DNA from: an uncultured Opitutaceae bacterium
GTDB lineage: Bacteria; Verrucomicrobiota; Verrucomicrobiia; Opitutales; Opitutaceae
Length of the DNA stretch: 37,383 bases
Direction of reading: 5' to 3'
NCBI GenBank assembly: GCA_937958045.1
Contig: CALFXL010000016.1
Location: 1-37,383, forward strand
In this document: positions 1 through 7,185 of the stretch, one piece after another
How positions within the stretch are numbered: the stretch's first letter is position 1
Layout: the number at the start of each line of letters is the position of its first letter
Made by a program: the position numbers and the translations under genes
The notes under the pieces: model-generated
Told to the model about the DNA's origin: nothing
Database searches by the model: none
What the model saw: the letters and a program-made list of their open reading frames with translations, nothing else

Positions 1-194
1 GGCGAAGGGCGAACGGTTGGTGGGGAGCTGACTATTGACGGGGGGATCGGGCGGTGGGGAGCATCGCCCTACCTGAGGCTGAAGGTGGGCTTTTGCGGAG
101 CAGCAAGGGGGCTTCAAATGCGGCGGTGTTGGTCGGCTGGGCTCGACCCGGGATTCGCGTTGCGCGAAGGTGCCGCGGTTTACCTCACGCTCTC
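1..194. other. Upstream spacer of trpB, no gene seen
   Basis: G-rich stretch before trpB. The trpB reading frame stays open leftwards to about position 54, but the added residues are low-complexity and arginine/glycine rich and do not resemble the family N-terminus, so I treat it as non-coding leader. A TTGACG at 35-40 could be a -35 element, but no convincing -10 lies at the right distance. The first bases carry GGCGAA-type words that weakly resemble the 7-bp repeats seen elsewhere in the window. Confidence 0.5.
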
Positions 195-1412
195 ATGAAT
201 GATCCGCTGCCTTCTCTTCCGTCTCATCGTCAGCTGCCCGATGCGAAGGGCTTTTTCGGCAAGTTCGGAGGTTCGTTTATCCCGCCCGAATTGCAGCGGC
301 AGATGGATGAGATCGCGCATGCGTATCATCGCATTTGCCGGAGTCATGATTTCATCCGCGAGCTGCGTTCCATCCGGAAACATTTCCAGGGGCGGCCCAC
401 GCCGGTGTATTATTGCCGGAACTTGAGCGACGATCTCGATGGCGCGCGTATTTATCTGAAGCGCGAGGACCTCAATCACACGGGCGCGCACAAGCTCAAT
501 CACTGCATGGGCGAGGCGTTGCTCGCGAAGTTTCTCGGGAAGAAAAAACTGATCGCCGAGACGGGGGCGGGGCAGCATGGCGTGGCGCTGGCGACGGCGG
601 GTGCGTATTTCGGCATCCCGGTCGAGATCCACATGGGGCAGGTCGATATCGAGAAGGAGCACCCGAATGTGTCGCGCATGAAAATCCTCGGCGCGAAAGT
701 GGTGCCCGTGACGTTTGGCGCGAAGACGTTGAAGGAGGCGGTGGACTCGGCGTTTCAGGCGTACCTCGCCGATCCGGTGAACAGTATTTATTGCATCGGT
801 TCGGTGGTGGGGCCGCATCCGTTTCCGCTGATGGTGCGCGAATTTCAGCGCGTGGTCGGCATCGAGGCGCGCGAGCAATTTATCGAGATGACCGGCGAGC
901 TGCCGGACAATGTCGTCGCGTGCGTGGGCGGCGGCTCAAACGCGATGGGCATCTTCACGGCGTTTCTCGACGACCCCGTGCGCTTGCACGGCGTGGAACC
1001 GCTCGGCCGCGGCAGCAAGCTCGGCGATCACGCGGCCAGCCTGAGCTACGGCGAGGAAGGGGTGATGCATGGTTTCAACTCGATCATGCTCAAAGACGAG
1101 AAAGGCGAACCGGCGCCCGTGCACTCGGTGGCGAGCGGACTCGATTATCCGTCGGTCGGTCCGGAGCACGCGTATCTGTTCAAGTCGGGTCGCACGATCG
1201 CGGGCACGGCGTCGGACGAAGAAACGATCGCGGCGTTTTTCCGTCTGGCGCGTCGTGAAGGCATCATCCCGGCGCTCGAGAGTGCGCACGCGGTCGCGTA
1301 TGCATTGCGGCTCGCGAAGGAGCGTCCGGACGAATCGATCCTCGTGAACCTCAGCGGGCGCGGCGACAAGGACCTGGATTTTGTGGTCAATAATTACGGA
1401 GCAGGAGAGTGA
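195..1412 (+). CDS. trpB: Tryptophan synthase beta chain
   Basis: 405 residues, the usual TrpB length. The family condenses indole with L-serine to give L-tryptophan in the cytoplasm, using pyridoxal phosphate, normally in a complex with TrpA. Visible landmarks are KREDLNHTGAHK with the PLP Schiff-base lysine at K100, the catalytic glutamate in AETGAGQHG (E122), the PLP phosphate loop GGGSNA at 245-250, and a C-terminal SGRGDKD motif. The start ATG at 195 was chosen because family similarity begins just after it (DAKGFFGKFGG); no Shine-Dalgarno is present. Residues 150-160 read DIEKEHPNVSRM where the common form has a DxxRQxxNVxRM pattern, which I believe is shared with a TrpB subfamily. No trpA is seen downstream; any upstream trp genes lie outside the window. 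Confidence 0.95.
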   Translation: MNDPLPSLPSHRQLPDAKGFFGKFGGSFIPPELQRQMDEIAHAYHRICRSHDFIRELRSIRKHFQGRPTPVYYCRNLSDDLDGARIYLKREDLNHTGAHKLNHCMGEALLAKFLGKKKLIAETGAGQHGVALATAGAYFGIPVEIHMGQVDIEKEHPNVSRMKILGAKVVPVTFGAKTLKEAVDSAFQAYLADPVNSIYCIGSVVGPHPFPLMVREFQRVVGIEAREQFIEMTGELPDNVVACVGGGSNAMGIFTAFLDDPVRLHGVEPLGRGSKLGDHAASLSYGEEGVMHGFNSIMLKDEKGEPAPVHSVASGLDYPSVGPEHAYLFKSGRTIAGTASDEETIAAFFRLARREGIIPALESAHAVAYALRLAKERPDESILVNLSGRGDKDLDFVVNNYGAGE

Positions 1413-1415
1413 GAG

Positions 1416-1472
1416 AAGAGTGAAGGGTGAAAGGGAATGACGAATGGCGGGGCTAAGGGCGAGGGACGAATG
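1416..1472. repeat. Degenerate 7-bp-period repeat (copy 1)
   Basis: Just after trpB the sequence falls into 7-base words such as AAGAGTG, AAGGGTG, GGGAATG and ACGAATG (ACGAATG occurs twice), with two short slips in phase. The same word family occurs at 3094-3135 and 19572-19672. It is non-coding and sits between trpB and its terminator. Confidence 0.55.
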
Positions 1473-1481
1473 GGGAAAGAA

Positions 1482-1521
1482 AAAGGTCCTACGGCGTTGA
1501 GCGCCGGTAGGACCTTTTTTT
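1482..1521. terminator. Bidirectional intrinsic terminator, trpB / propeller gene
   Basis: A 15-bp arm AAAGGTCCTACGGCG (1482-1496) pairs with a complementary arm starting at about 1502, with one bulged G. Seven T follow on the plus strand (1515-1521) and five A precede it (1480-1484), giving a T run on the minus strand too. It lies between two convergent genes and can end both. Confidence 0.9.
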
Positions 1522-1563
1522 CGGACTAAGTTTTCGAGCGAGGGCGGAGCGCCGCGTCTGTCG

Positions 1564-2991
1564 TTAGCGGTTTAGGAAACGCTCCGGGATGTCGACGACG
1601 AGGAGGTCGAGGGTTTTGCCGTCGCTGAAGTGGCCGGACTGAATGAGCACGCGTTTGTTGTCCGGGCTGATGATCGGGTGCGTGTGGTCGGGGCGCATTT
1701 TGTGATCGGAGGTCAGCAAGAGGCGTTCGCCGTTGCGGCGGTCGATCAGGTAAACATCGCCGCCGAAGCAGTCGGCCACCGCGAACTTGCCGTCGGAGGA
1801 GCCGTTGCAGTGCCAGAAGCCGCCTTTGCCACCGCCGCCGGTGTCTTCTTCGATTTGGCCGAGGATCTCGACGTGATTGGTGCGGAGATTGATCACGGCG
1901 ACGCCGGTGGGGCGCTCGCGGAGATACGGGAGATGGCCCATGATGTTGAACATGACCTCGTCTTTGGTCGCGACGGTTTCATGCGTGATCCATTCGTCGG
2001 GTGTTTCGACGTAGAGCGGGCGGTTGCCGGAACCGTCGGCTTTCACGGTCCAGATGCGCTGCGGCGCGTCGCCGGTGGTCTCGTGGCAATAGATGATCTC
2101 GCCGGGAACCCACGGGTTGGTCTGCACATGGCCCATGCGGAAATCGACGTCGATGACGGTTCTGATTTCGCCGGTCTTCACATCGATGGCGCGGATGCCG
2201 CCGGGGCCGCGTCCGTTTTCTTCGAAACGTCGGCGTGAGGCTTCGCGGCTTTGGGAAGGATCGGTGTTTTGTTGATCGATCACGCGACCGCCGCGGGTGT
2301 TGGGCGCGCCGGTGACGCCGGCGGGCGGCGTGCTGGCGCGTGTATTCGAATTTTGGTTACGCGGGCGTTCGGGACCGTAGGTGACGCCCCAATAAATCGT
2401 GGAGTCGTCCGCATCGAGGGCGAAGCCGCCGGAGTCGCGCAGATCCGCGGGGAGAACGCAGACGACGCGTTCGTAAGCGGCGGCGGGTTTCGGTGTGCCG
2501 GCGAGCGCGTCGGCGATGAGCGGATCGAGCCGGAGCTCGACGAGTTCGCGCGGGAGCGGCGGAGGCGGCGGCGTGGAGTCGTCGGAGCCGGGCGCGCGGC
2601 GAACCGGGCCGCCGCGCATGTAATAAAGCGTGTTGGTTTTGCGGGAAAGGTTGAGGCTGCCGGTGTTGGTGGCGGGGCCTTCGGTGATCTGGATGATGTC
2701 GCCGTTTTTCTCGTGAACGAGGAACGCTTGCGAGCCGCTGCCGCCGCGATCGGCGCGGAAGATGATCCATTCGCCATCGGCGGTCCAGGTGGTGTGCGTT
2801 TGATACGGTTTCGCGTCGGAGGAGTCGGGATTGGACGTGATCGCGGTGACGGTGAGCCCGCTGACCTTGTCGACGTAGGTGCGTTTCTCGGACGGGAAGC
2901 GTCGGCCGACTTGCGCGTCGAGCGTGGCGGTGGCCGAGAGCAGACAAAGCGCGAGCAAGCCGCGCCGGGCGAGGGTGGGGAGTGTACTCAT
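1564..2991 (-). CDS. Secreted TolB-like beta-propeller, oligogalacturonate-lyase-like
   Basis: 475 residues from the ATG at 2991, chosen because it gives a clean signal peptide (RR, then LLALCLLSATATLDA, cleavage near residue 27); the frame is open 22 codons further. The mature part has repeated propeller blades: TADGEWIIFRADRGG, SRKTNTLYYMR, DEVMFNIMGHLPYL, SPDNKRVLIQSGH. The order GHVQTNPWVPGEIIYCHETT... to DHTHPIISPD near the C-terminus resembles the oligogalacturonate lyase family (PF14583), which cleaves unsaturated digalacturonate; the HTHP histidine would fit a metal site. A loop at about 225-270 is Gly/Pro/Arg/Asn-rich and probably an insertion. The propeller fold and export are fairly sure, the pectin-related substrate is not. 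It is a single gene with a terminator downstream. Confidence 0.6.
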   Translation of the reverse strand: MSTLPTLARRGLLALCLLSATATLDAQVGRRFPSEKRTYVDKVSGLTVTAITSNPDSSDAKPYQTHTTWTADGEWIIFRADRGGSGSQAFLVHEKNGDIIQITEGPATNTGSLNLSRKTNTLYYMRGGPVRRAPGSDDSTPPPPPLPRELVELRLDPLIADALAGTPKPAAAYERVVCVLPADLRDSGGFALDADDSTIYWGVTYGPERPRNQNSNTRASTPPAGVTGAPNTRGGRVIDQQNTDPSQSREASRRRFEENGRGPGGIRAIDVKTGEIRTVIDVDFRMGHVQTNPWVPGEIIYCHETTGDAPQRIWTVKADGSGNRPLYVETPDEWITHETVATKDEVMFNIMGHLPYLRERPTGVAVINLRTNHVEILGQIEEDTGGGGKGGFWHCNGSSDGKFAVADCFGGDVYLIDRRNGERLLLTSDHKMRPDHTHPIISPDNKRVLIQSGHFSDGKTLDLLVVDIPERFLNR

Positions 2992-3093
2992 AAAGGGTAA
3001 AACGAGAGCCGGATGGCGCGTGTGGGGAGACGGAACGCTGACGCGGAAGATACGCAAAAATCGGCGATATGTTTTCGTATCGTAAGAAAGCGG

Positions 3094-3135
3094 GCCAATG
3101 GCGAATGACTAGTGGCCGATGGCGAGGGCCTAGGG
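3094..3135. repeat. Degenerate 7-bp-period repeat (copy 2)
   Basis: Six uninterrupted 7-base words, approximately RCNARTG, for example GCCAATG, GCGAATG and ACTAGTG. The 22 bases from 3094 to 3115 differ from those at 19645-19666 at only a few, mostly transition, positions. The repeat lies in the 232-bp spacer between the propeller gene and the LOG-family gene and runs straight into the 9-bp array at 3142. Confidence 0.65.
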
Positions 3136-3141
3136 AAAGCC

Positions 3142-3179
3142 ATAGGTCCTATAGGGCTTATGGGGCCTATAGGACCTAT
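3142..3179. repeat. 9-bp tandem array of palindrome CCTATAGG
   Basis: The octamer CCTATAGG (or a one- or two-base variant) recurs every 9 bp, separated by a single variable base. Because the unit is palindromic, the whole array also forms a perfect inverted repeat: ATAGGTCCTATAGG at 3142-3155 and CCTATAGGACCTAT at 3166-3179 with a 10-base spacer. No T run follows on either strand, so it is not a standard terminator. It lies 44 bp beyond the stop codon of the LOG-family gene. Confidence 0.8.
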
Positions 3180-3223
3180 CGTGGGAAGGATGGCGCCGAC
3201 AGGGCGTCGGCGCGGCCGCGGGC

Positions 3224-5149
3224 TTAGAGCACGTTGAGCGTCTTGCGGTAGAAGGCCACGACCTCGTCGGGGTCGTCGGTGAAGAGGATGAAGTCGTTCA
3301 TCCACGACGGCGCGCGGTGGGTGCGGATCATGGCGCGGAGTTGTTTGCGCAGATCAGTCCAATAACCGGCGTTGTAGAAAATGTACGGGATGCGCGGGCG
3401 GATACCGAGCTTGAGATTGCACAGCTCGATGCCGATCTCCTCGAGCGTGCCCATGCCGCCGACGTTGAAGATGCAAAAATCGGCGACCTCGAACCACTTT
3501 TGGCGATTGTGGCGGCCGGTTTCCTGGAAGGTGTTGAAGAAGTCCACGCCGAGCTCGGGCGGTTGCGCTTCGAGTTCGAGGAAACACGCGCCGGTGAGCG
3601 CGCCTTTGCTGCGCGCTTGATCGGTGGCGAGACGCATGACGCCGCCGCCGCCGCCGGTGAGCACGCCGACATCGCGACCGATGAAACCGGTGAGTTTGTC
3701 GATGAGCTGAGAGATGCGGTCGGTTTCCGCCTGTTCGAGTCCGACGGCGGAACCGTAGAACGCGAGGATGGTGGACTCGCGGAATTTGCGCACCTGCTCA
3801 TCGCGCACGAAGAAGCCGCGATCTTTTTTGTAGGTGTGCAAGTAGAGCTCGTTCATCGCCTCGTTGAGCCAGTACACGTCGAGGCCGATGGCGTCGAAGG
3901 TTTCGAGGCGTGCGTGCGCGTGATTGGAGAGGAAAAATCCGTGCGTGCGCGACGGGCGGCGGAAGACGATGCGTTTGAGCCGCATCTGCTGAAGGCGTGT
4001 GAGGATTTCGATCTCTTCGAGCAGATTGGGGAAATAATCGATGATCAGTGTGTCGGCATCTTCAGGCGCGGCATCGAGCGCCTGGATCAAGGTGCGATGG
4101 CCGCAGGTCGCGGCTTCGCTCTGGATGCGCGCGCGGAGATCGGCGGGATCGCTGAAACGGCCGGCGTTGAGGACCACGCAGGCGTTTTCCATCGTCGCGG
4201 ATTGGCCGCGCACGGTGAGACGTGTGCGCGGTTTGACGGAATCGGCCGAGGGCTTCGGCGGATTTTCGTCGAAGCAGCGGTAGACCTCGGTCGCGGTGGC
4301 TTGGAGACGGACGCGTTTCTTCTGCAGGCCCTTCGACTCGGTGTCGGAGGTGATCGGCGCGCGGAAAATTTCGACGGACACCACGGGATTCACCACCGGT
4401 TGATCGCCGGTGTTGTAGATCTCGAGCATGATGTTCGTGCCGAAGGTTTTTATCGGATCGAGCAGCACGGCGCTGGTGTGGATGCCGAAGTTGCCCTTGC
4501 CGCGGTTGAGGAGCACGTAGTGCTCTTTCAAATACATCGAGCAGCTCGTGAGCACGCCGGAGCGCGGCGCGATGGTGAGCAGATCGGTCTCGTGGCGGAT
4601 CTGGACTTTATCGAGATACGCGCGACCGGCGATGCCGGACACGAGACGCTCGAACGCCGGACGCTGCAGGCGCGGATTGAGCGTGTAGCGCACGTGATGC
4701 GGCGTGAGGAAAACACGGCCCTCGCGGTCGATGCTTATGGTGTTGGGAAGTTTCAGGACATTGGCCTGGATCGCGTCCCAGATCTCGGCGGTGGAGAGCT
4801 TCGCGGATTCTGGAGCGTAGAAAAGCCGGCCCACGGGCGTGCCCGAGCGCAGGAGTTTCTTCCAATAAGGCGCGTTGGGGAAACTGGTGTCGTAGATAAA
4901 CGCGTCGGCCTCGAGCAGGAGGCGGTTGCCATCGACCACGGGTTTGCCGCGCAGCGTCATCTCGATGCCGATGCGCGCGAGCGTGCTGCGTTCGGTGAAA
5001 GCGAGTTGATCGAGATGTGCTTTGAGAAATTCGAATTCCGCGGGGTTGCGCGGCCAGAACGCGAGCGTCAGCGAGACGCTGTTTTCGTCCTGCGGGCGAA
5101 CGGTGAGGATCTGGCCGTCCTCGGAGGTCCAAAACTGGTCGTGGTGCAT
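3224..5149 (-). CDS. LOG-family (lysine decarboxylase-like Rossmann) protein with large N-terminal region
   Basis: 641 residues. The last ~180 (from about 460) form a LOG/TIGR00730-type Rossmann domain: AFYGSAVG, LTGGGGGVMRLA, TGRHNRQKWFEVAD and VGGMGTLEE, the last matching the PGGxGTxxE loop of cytokinin-activating nucleotide phosphoribohydrolases with V for P. LOG proteins release a base from a nucleoside monophosphate; the substrate here is unknown. The first ~450 residues are unlike stand-alone LOG enzymes (about 200 residues). They are mixed alpha/beta, without signal peptide or membrane segments, and I do not recognise them. The ATG at 5149 was preferred over upstream in-frame codons because the extension is Arg/Pro-rich and runs into the divergent FKBP promoter region. 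No clear ribosome binding site. Confidence 0.8.
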   Translation of the reverse strand: MHHDQFWTSEDGQILTVRPQDENSVSLTLAFWPRNPAEFEFLKAHLDQLAFTERSTLARIGIEMTLRGKPVVDGNRLLLEADAFIYDTSFPNAPYWKKLLRSGTPVGRLFYAPESAKLSTAEIWDAIQANVLKLPNTISIDREGRVFLTPHHVRYTLNPRLQRPAFERLVSGIAGRAYLDKVQIRHETDLLTIAPRSGVLTSCSMYLKEHYVLLNRGKGNFGIHTSAVLLDPIKTFGTNIMLEIYNTGDQPVVNPVVSVEIFRAPITSDTESKGLQKKRVRLQATATEVYRCFDENPPKPSADSVKPRTRLTVRGQSATMENACVVLNAGRFSDPADLRARIQSEAATCGHRTLIQALDAAPEDADTLIIDYFPNLLEEIEILTRLQQMRLKRIVFRRPSRTHGFFLSNHAHARLETFDAIGLDVYWLNEAMNELYLHTYKKDRGFFVRDEQVRKFRESTILAFYGSAVGLEQAETDRISQLIDKLTGFIGRDVGVLTGGGGGVMRLATDQARSKGALTGACFLELEAQPPELGVDFFNTFQETGRHNRQKWFEVADFCIFNVGGMGTLEEIGIELCNLKLGIRPRIPYIFYNAGYWTDLRKQLRAMIRTHRAPSWMNDFILFTDDPDEVVAFYRKTLNVL

Positions 5150-5315
5150 GGGGGTGCGAAGTGAAAAGCGCGGTATGGAAAGTGACAAGGGGCGAGTACG
5201 CGAAATACCGGATGCACGGCAGGATGTGATTGCCTTGGGTTCGCGGCGCGGGCATCGAAGAAAACTTTGCGGCACCAAATCCAGTTTGGCTGTCCATCTT
5301 ACCACCTCTCTTCTC

Positions 5316-6095
5316 ATGAAATTGAAACAAACCCTGATCGTTTCCGCCCTGGCTCTTGGATGTTCGTTTGCGTCGGCTCAGACGCCAGCGGAAGCTCCGG
5401 CCGCGGCCAGCCCCCAATACTCTGAAGCTCAAGTCCTCGAGGCGTACGGTTGGTACCTCGGAAAATCGAGCGGCCTGGCCGAGCTCGGTTTCTCTCGCGC
5501 CGAAGTGGATTCGATCGTGAGCGGCATCCTGCTCGCGCACGAAGGCAAGGATCTCACCGTGGATATCCAGCAGATCGCGCCGCAGATCGACACGCTGCTA
5601 CGCACGAAGCAGGAAAGTTACCTCGCGAAGCTGAAGGAAAAGTCCGCCGCTGATAGCGAAAAACTTTTTGCCGAACTGAAGACCAAGGAAGGCGTGACCA
5701 TTCTCGACAGCGGTCTCGCCTACGAAATCCTCAAGCCCGGCACGGGTGCGTATCCGACGATTAACGACACCGTGAAAGTGCACTACACGGGCACGCTGAT
5801 CGACGGCACGGTCTTCGATTCTTCACTCGCGCCTTCGCAGCCCGGCGCTGCGGTCGAACCGGTCGAGTTCCCGCTCGCGGGCGTGGTCCCCGGCTTCTCG
5901 GAAGGTGTCCAGAAGATCAACGCAGGCGGTAAGATTAAACTCTATATCCCGGCCGCCCTCGGCTACGGCGATCGTCCGGCGGGTTCGATTCCTCCGGGCT
6001 CCACGCTGATCTTCGAAGTCGAGCTCTTGGAAATCGTGCCGGCCGCCAAATCCGAGCAGGCGCTTCCGGCCGTGCCCGGCCAGCCGGGCAACTGA
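5316..6095 (+). CDS. FKBP-type peptidyl-prolyl cis-trans isomerase, secreted
   Basis: 259 residues. It starts with a signal peptide (MKLKQTLIVSALALGCSFASA, cleavage near 21). An FKBP N-terminal dimerisation-like helical region follows (about 30-125, YGWYLGKSSGLAELGFSRAEVDSI), then the catalytic FKBP domain (about 150-243) with VKVHYTGTLIDGTVFDSS, FPLAGVVPGFSEGVQKI and YGDRPAGSIPPGSTLIFEVELL. This is the Mip/FkpA layout, a periplasmic or surface foldase acting on X-Pro bonds. It ends in a short Ala/Pro/Gln tail. The ATG at 5316 gives the signal peptide; there is no Shine-Dalgarno. It diverges from the LOG gene with a 166-bp spacer, in which a small CCAAA/TTTGG inverted repeat (5275-5289) sits in the probable leader. 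Confidence 0.93.
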   Translation: MKLKQTLIVSALALGCSFASAQTPAEAPAAASPQYSEAQVLEAYGWYLGKSSGLAELGFSRAEVDSIVSGILLAHEGKDLTVDIQQIAPQIDTLLRTKQESYLAKLKEKSAADSEKLFAELKTKEGVTILDSGLAYEILKPGTGAYPTINDTVKVHYTGTLIDGTVFDSSLAPSQPGAAVEPVEFPLAGVVPGFSEGVQKINAGGKIKLYIPAALGYGDRPAGSIPPGSTLIFEVELLEIVPAAKSEQALPAVPGQPGN

Positions 6096-6120
6096 GCTCT
6101 GTATTCAATTTTCAACTACA

Positions 6121-6150
6121 AACGCCCTCTCACCCCGGAGGGCGTTTTTT
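6121..6150 (+). terminator. Intrinsic terminator of the FKBP gene
   Basis: Stem AACGCCCTC (6121-6129) with GAGGGCGTT (6138-6146), 8-base loop, followed by a T run to 6150. It lies 25 bp after the FKBP stop codon and before the convergent hydrolase gene. Confidence 0.92.
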
Positions 6151-6198
6151 ATTGGTGAAATTGGCGCAGGCGGACGGCGAGCGGAGACGCCGGGTTGT

Positions 6199-6945
6199 TT
6201 ATCCGTGCGCGAGTCTGCGGCGGAAGAGTTGCACGGTCATGCCGAGCGTCAGGTGCGCGAGCTCCGCATCGTAGCGATAACCTTCGTCGCGCAGAAATGC
6301 GTGTGCTCCGTTGACCTCGTGCCACGTGAACGTGGTGCCGGCTGCGGTGAGCGCTTGATAGATGATTGCGCGACCTTCGCCGGGCACGTGCGGATCCTGG
6401 CGACCCCAGATCATGAGCAACTCGCCTTGAATCTCGGGAATGCGATCGAGCGAGTTGTCCGACATGCCTTTGCCGAGGGAGCGTTTGTGGATGTCGGTTG
6501 CGTAGAAACAGGTGGTTGCGAGCACGTCGGGATTCATTGCGGCGCGAAATGCGAGATGTCCCCCGAGACAGATGCCGAGCGCTCCGAGACGACCGGTGCA
6601 GTTGTCGTGGTTTTTCAAATATGCGAGCACGGCGCGCGCGTCGGCATCGAAGGCGGCGAGCTCCTTGGTGGTCTTGAGTTCGTTGCCACGATCGGCGCCG
6701 GCTTGGTCGTAAGCGAGCACGGTGCCGGCGGGCTCGAACTCGTGGTAAACCTCGGGCACGGCCACGATAAAGCCATGTCCCGCGAGAAACGCGGCGGTGC
6801 GGCGGATCGGACCGGTGACTTGGAAAATCTCGGAGAAGAAAACGATACCGGGATAACGTCCGGGCGCGGCAGGTTGAAAAATATGCGTGCGCATCGGGCC
6901 GGATGGCGTGGGCAGATCGACAAAGGAAGATTCTTGCAGCGTCAT
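6199..6945 (-). CDS. Dienelactone hydrolase family protein
   Basis: 248 residues, an alpha/beta-hydrolase of the dienelactone hydrolase family. Nucleophile motif GICLGGH (C126), acid D184 in WGRQDPHVP and base H215 in NGAHAFLRD complete the Cys-Asp-His triad; E39 in FFSEIF matches the conserved glutamate of the family. Family members hydrolyse lactones or esters, classically in chlorocatechol breakdown, but many act on unknown substrates. No ring-cleavage genes are nearby, so the substrate is open. No signal peptide, so cytoplasmic. The frame is open to 7029; ATG 6945 was chosen because it gives the family-like N-terminus (VDLPTPSGPMRTHIF). It is divergent from the sulfatase-fold gene with a 240-bp spacer. 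Confidence 0.88.
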   Translation of the reverse strand: MTLQESSFVDLPTPSGPMRTHIFQPAAPGRYPGIVFFSEIFQVTGPIRRTAAFLAGHGFIVAVPEVYHEFEPAGTVLAYDQAGADRGNELKTTKELAAFDADARAVLAYLKNHDNCTGRLGALGICLGGHLAFRAAMNPDVLATTCFYATDIHKRSLGKGMSDNSLDRIPEIQGELLMIWGRQDPHVPGEGRAIIYQALTAAGTTFTWHEVNGAHAFLRDEGYRYDAELAHLTLGMTVQLFRRRLAHG

Positions 6946-7089
6946 GAGAAGGGCGGGTGTGTTGCGGATCAGCCATGGGGTGCGCGCCGAGGCGACACAA
7001 CTCCGGAGCGCGCGAATGCGCTTTATCAAAAGCGCGGGCGAAACGTGAGCACGGAAAGCGTTTGCGCGAGGTGAAGCGGCAAAGTAGGT

Positions 7090-7108
7090 CGGGAAGATGT
7101 TTTTCCCG
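7090..7108. promoter_or_regulatory. Inverted repeat in divergent spacer
   Basis: CGGGAA (7090-7095) and TTCCCG (7103-7108) separated by 7 bases, within the 240-bp spacer between the hydrolase and the sulfatase-fold gene. It could be an operator or a leader hairpin; the sequence alone does not decide. No convincing promoter pair was seen around it. Confidence 0.25.
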
Positions 7109-7174
7109 CCGCATCATGAGCCGCTGTCCCCGGAGGATGCGAATGCGTGCGCGGAGACAATGCTGGTCGTGGTG

Positions 7175-7180
7175 AGGAGG
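7175..7180 (+). promoter_or_regulatory. Shine-Dalgarno of the sulfatase-fold gene
   Basis: AGGAGG followed by 5 bases and GTG at 7186. This is the strongest ribosome binding site in the window, and it decides the GTG start against the earlier in-frame GTG at 7147. Confidence 0.8.
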
Positions 7181-7185
7181 CGCGC

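Noticed and set aside
54..194. N-terminal extension of trpB
   Set aside because: The 47 extra residues are not family-like; the ATG at 195 fits homologues.
3142..3179. CRISPR array or rho-independent terminator at the inverted repeat
   Set aside because: Units are only 9 bp with single-base spacers, so not CRISPR; no T run follows, so not a typical terminator.
3317..5164. 615-codon plus-strand open frame opposite the LOG gene
   Set aside because: Antisense shadow in high-GC coding sequence: its translation is Ala/Glu/Asp/Gly-rich with no motif, while the minus strand carries clear LOG motifs.
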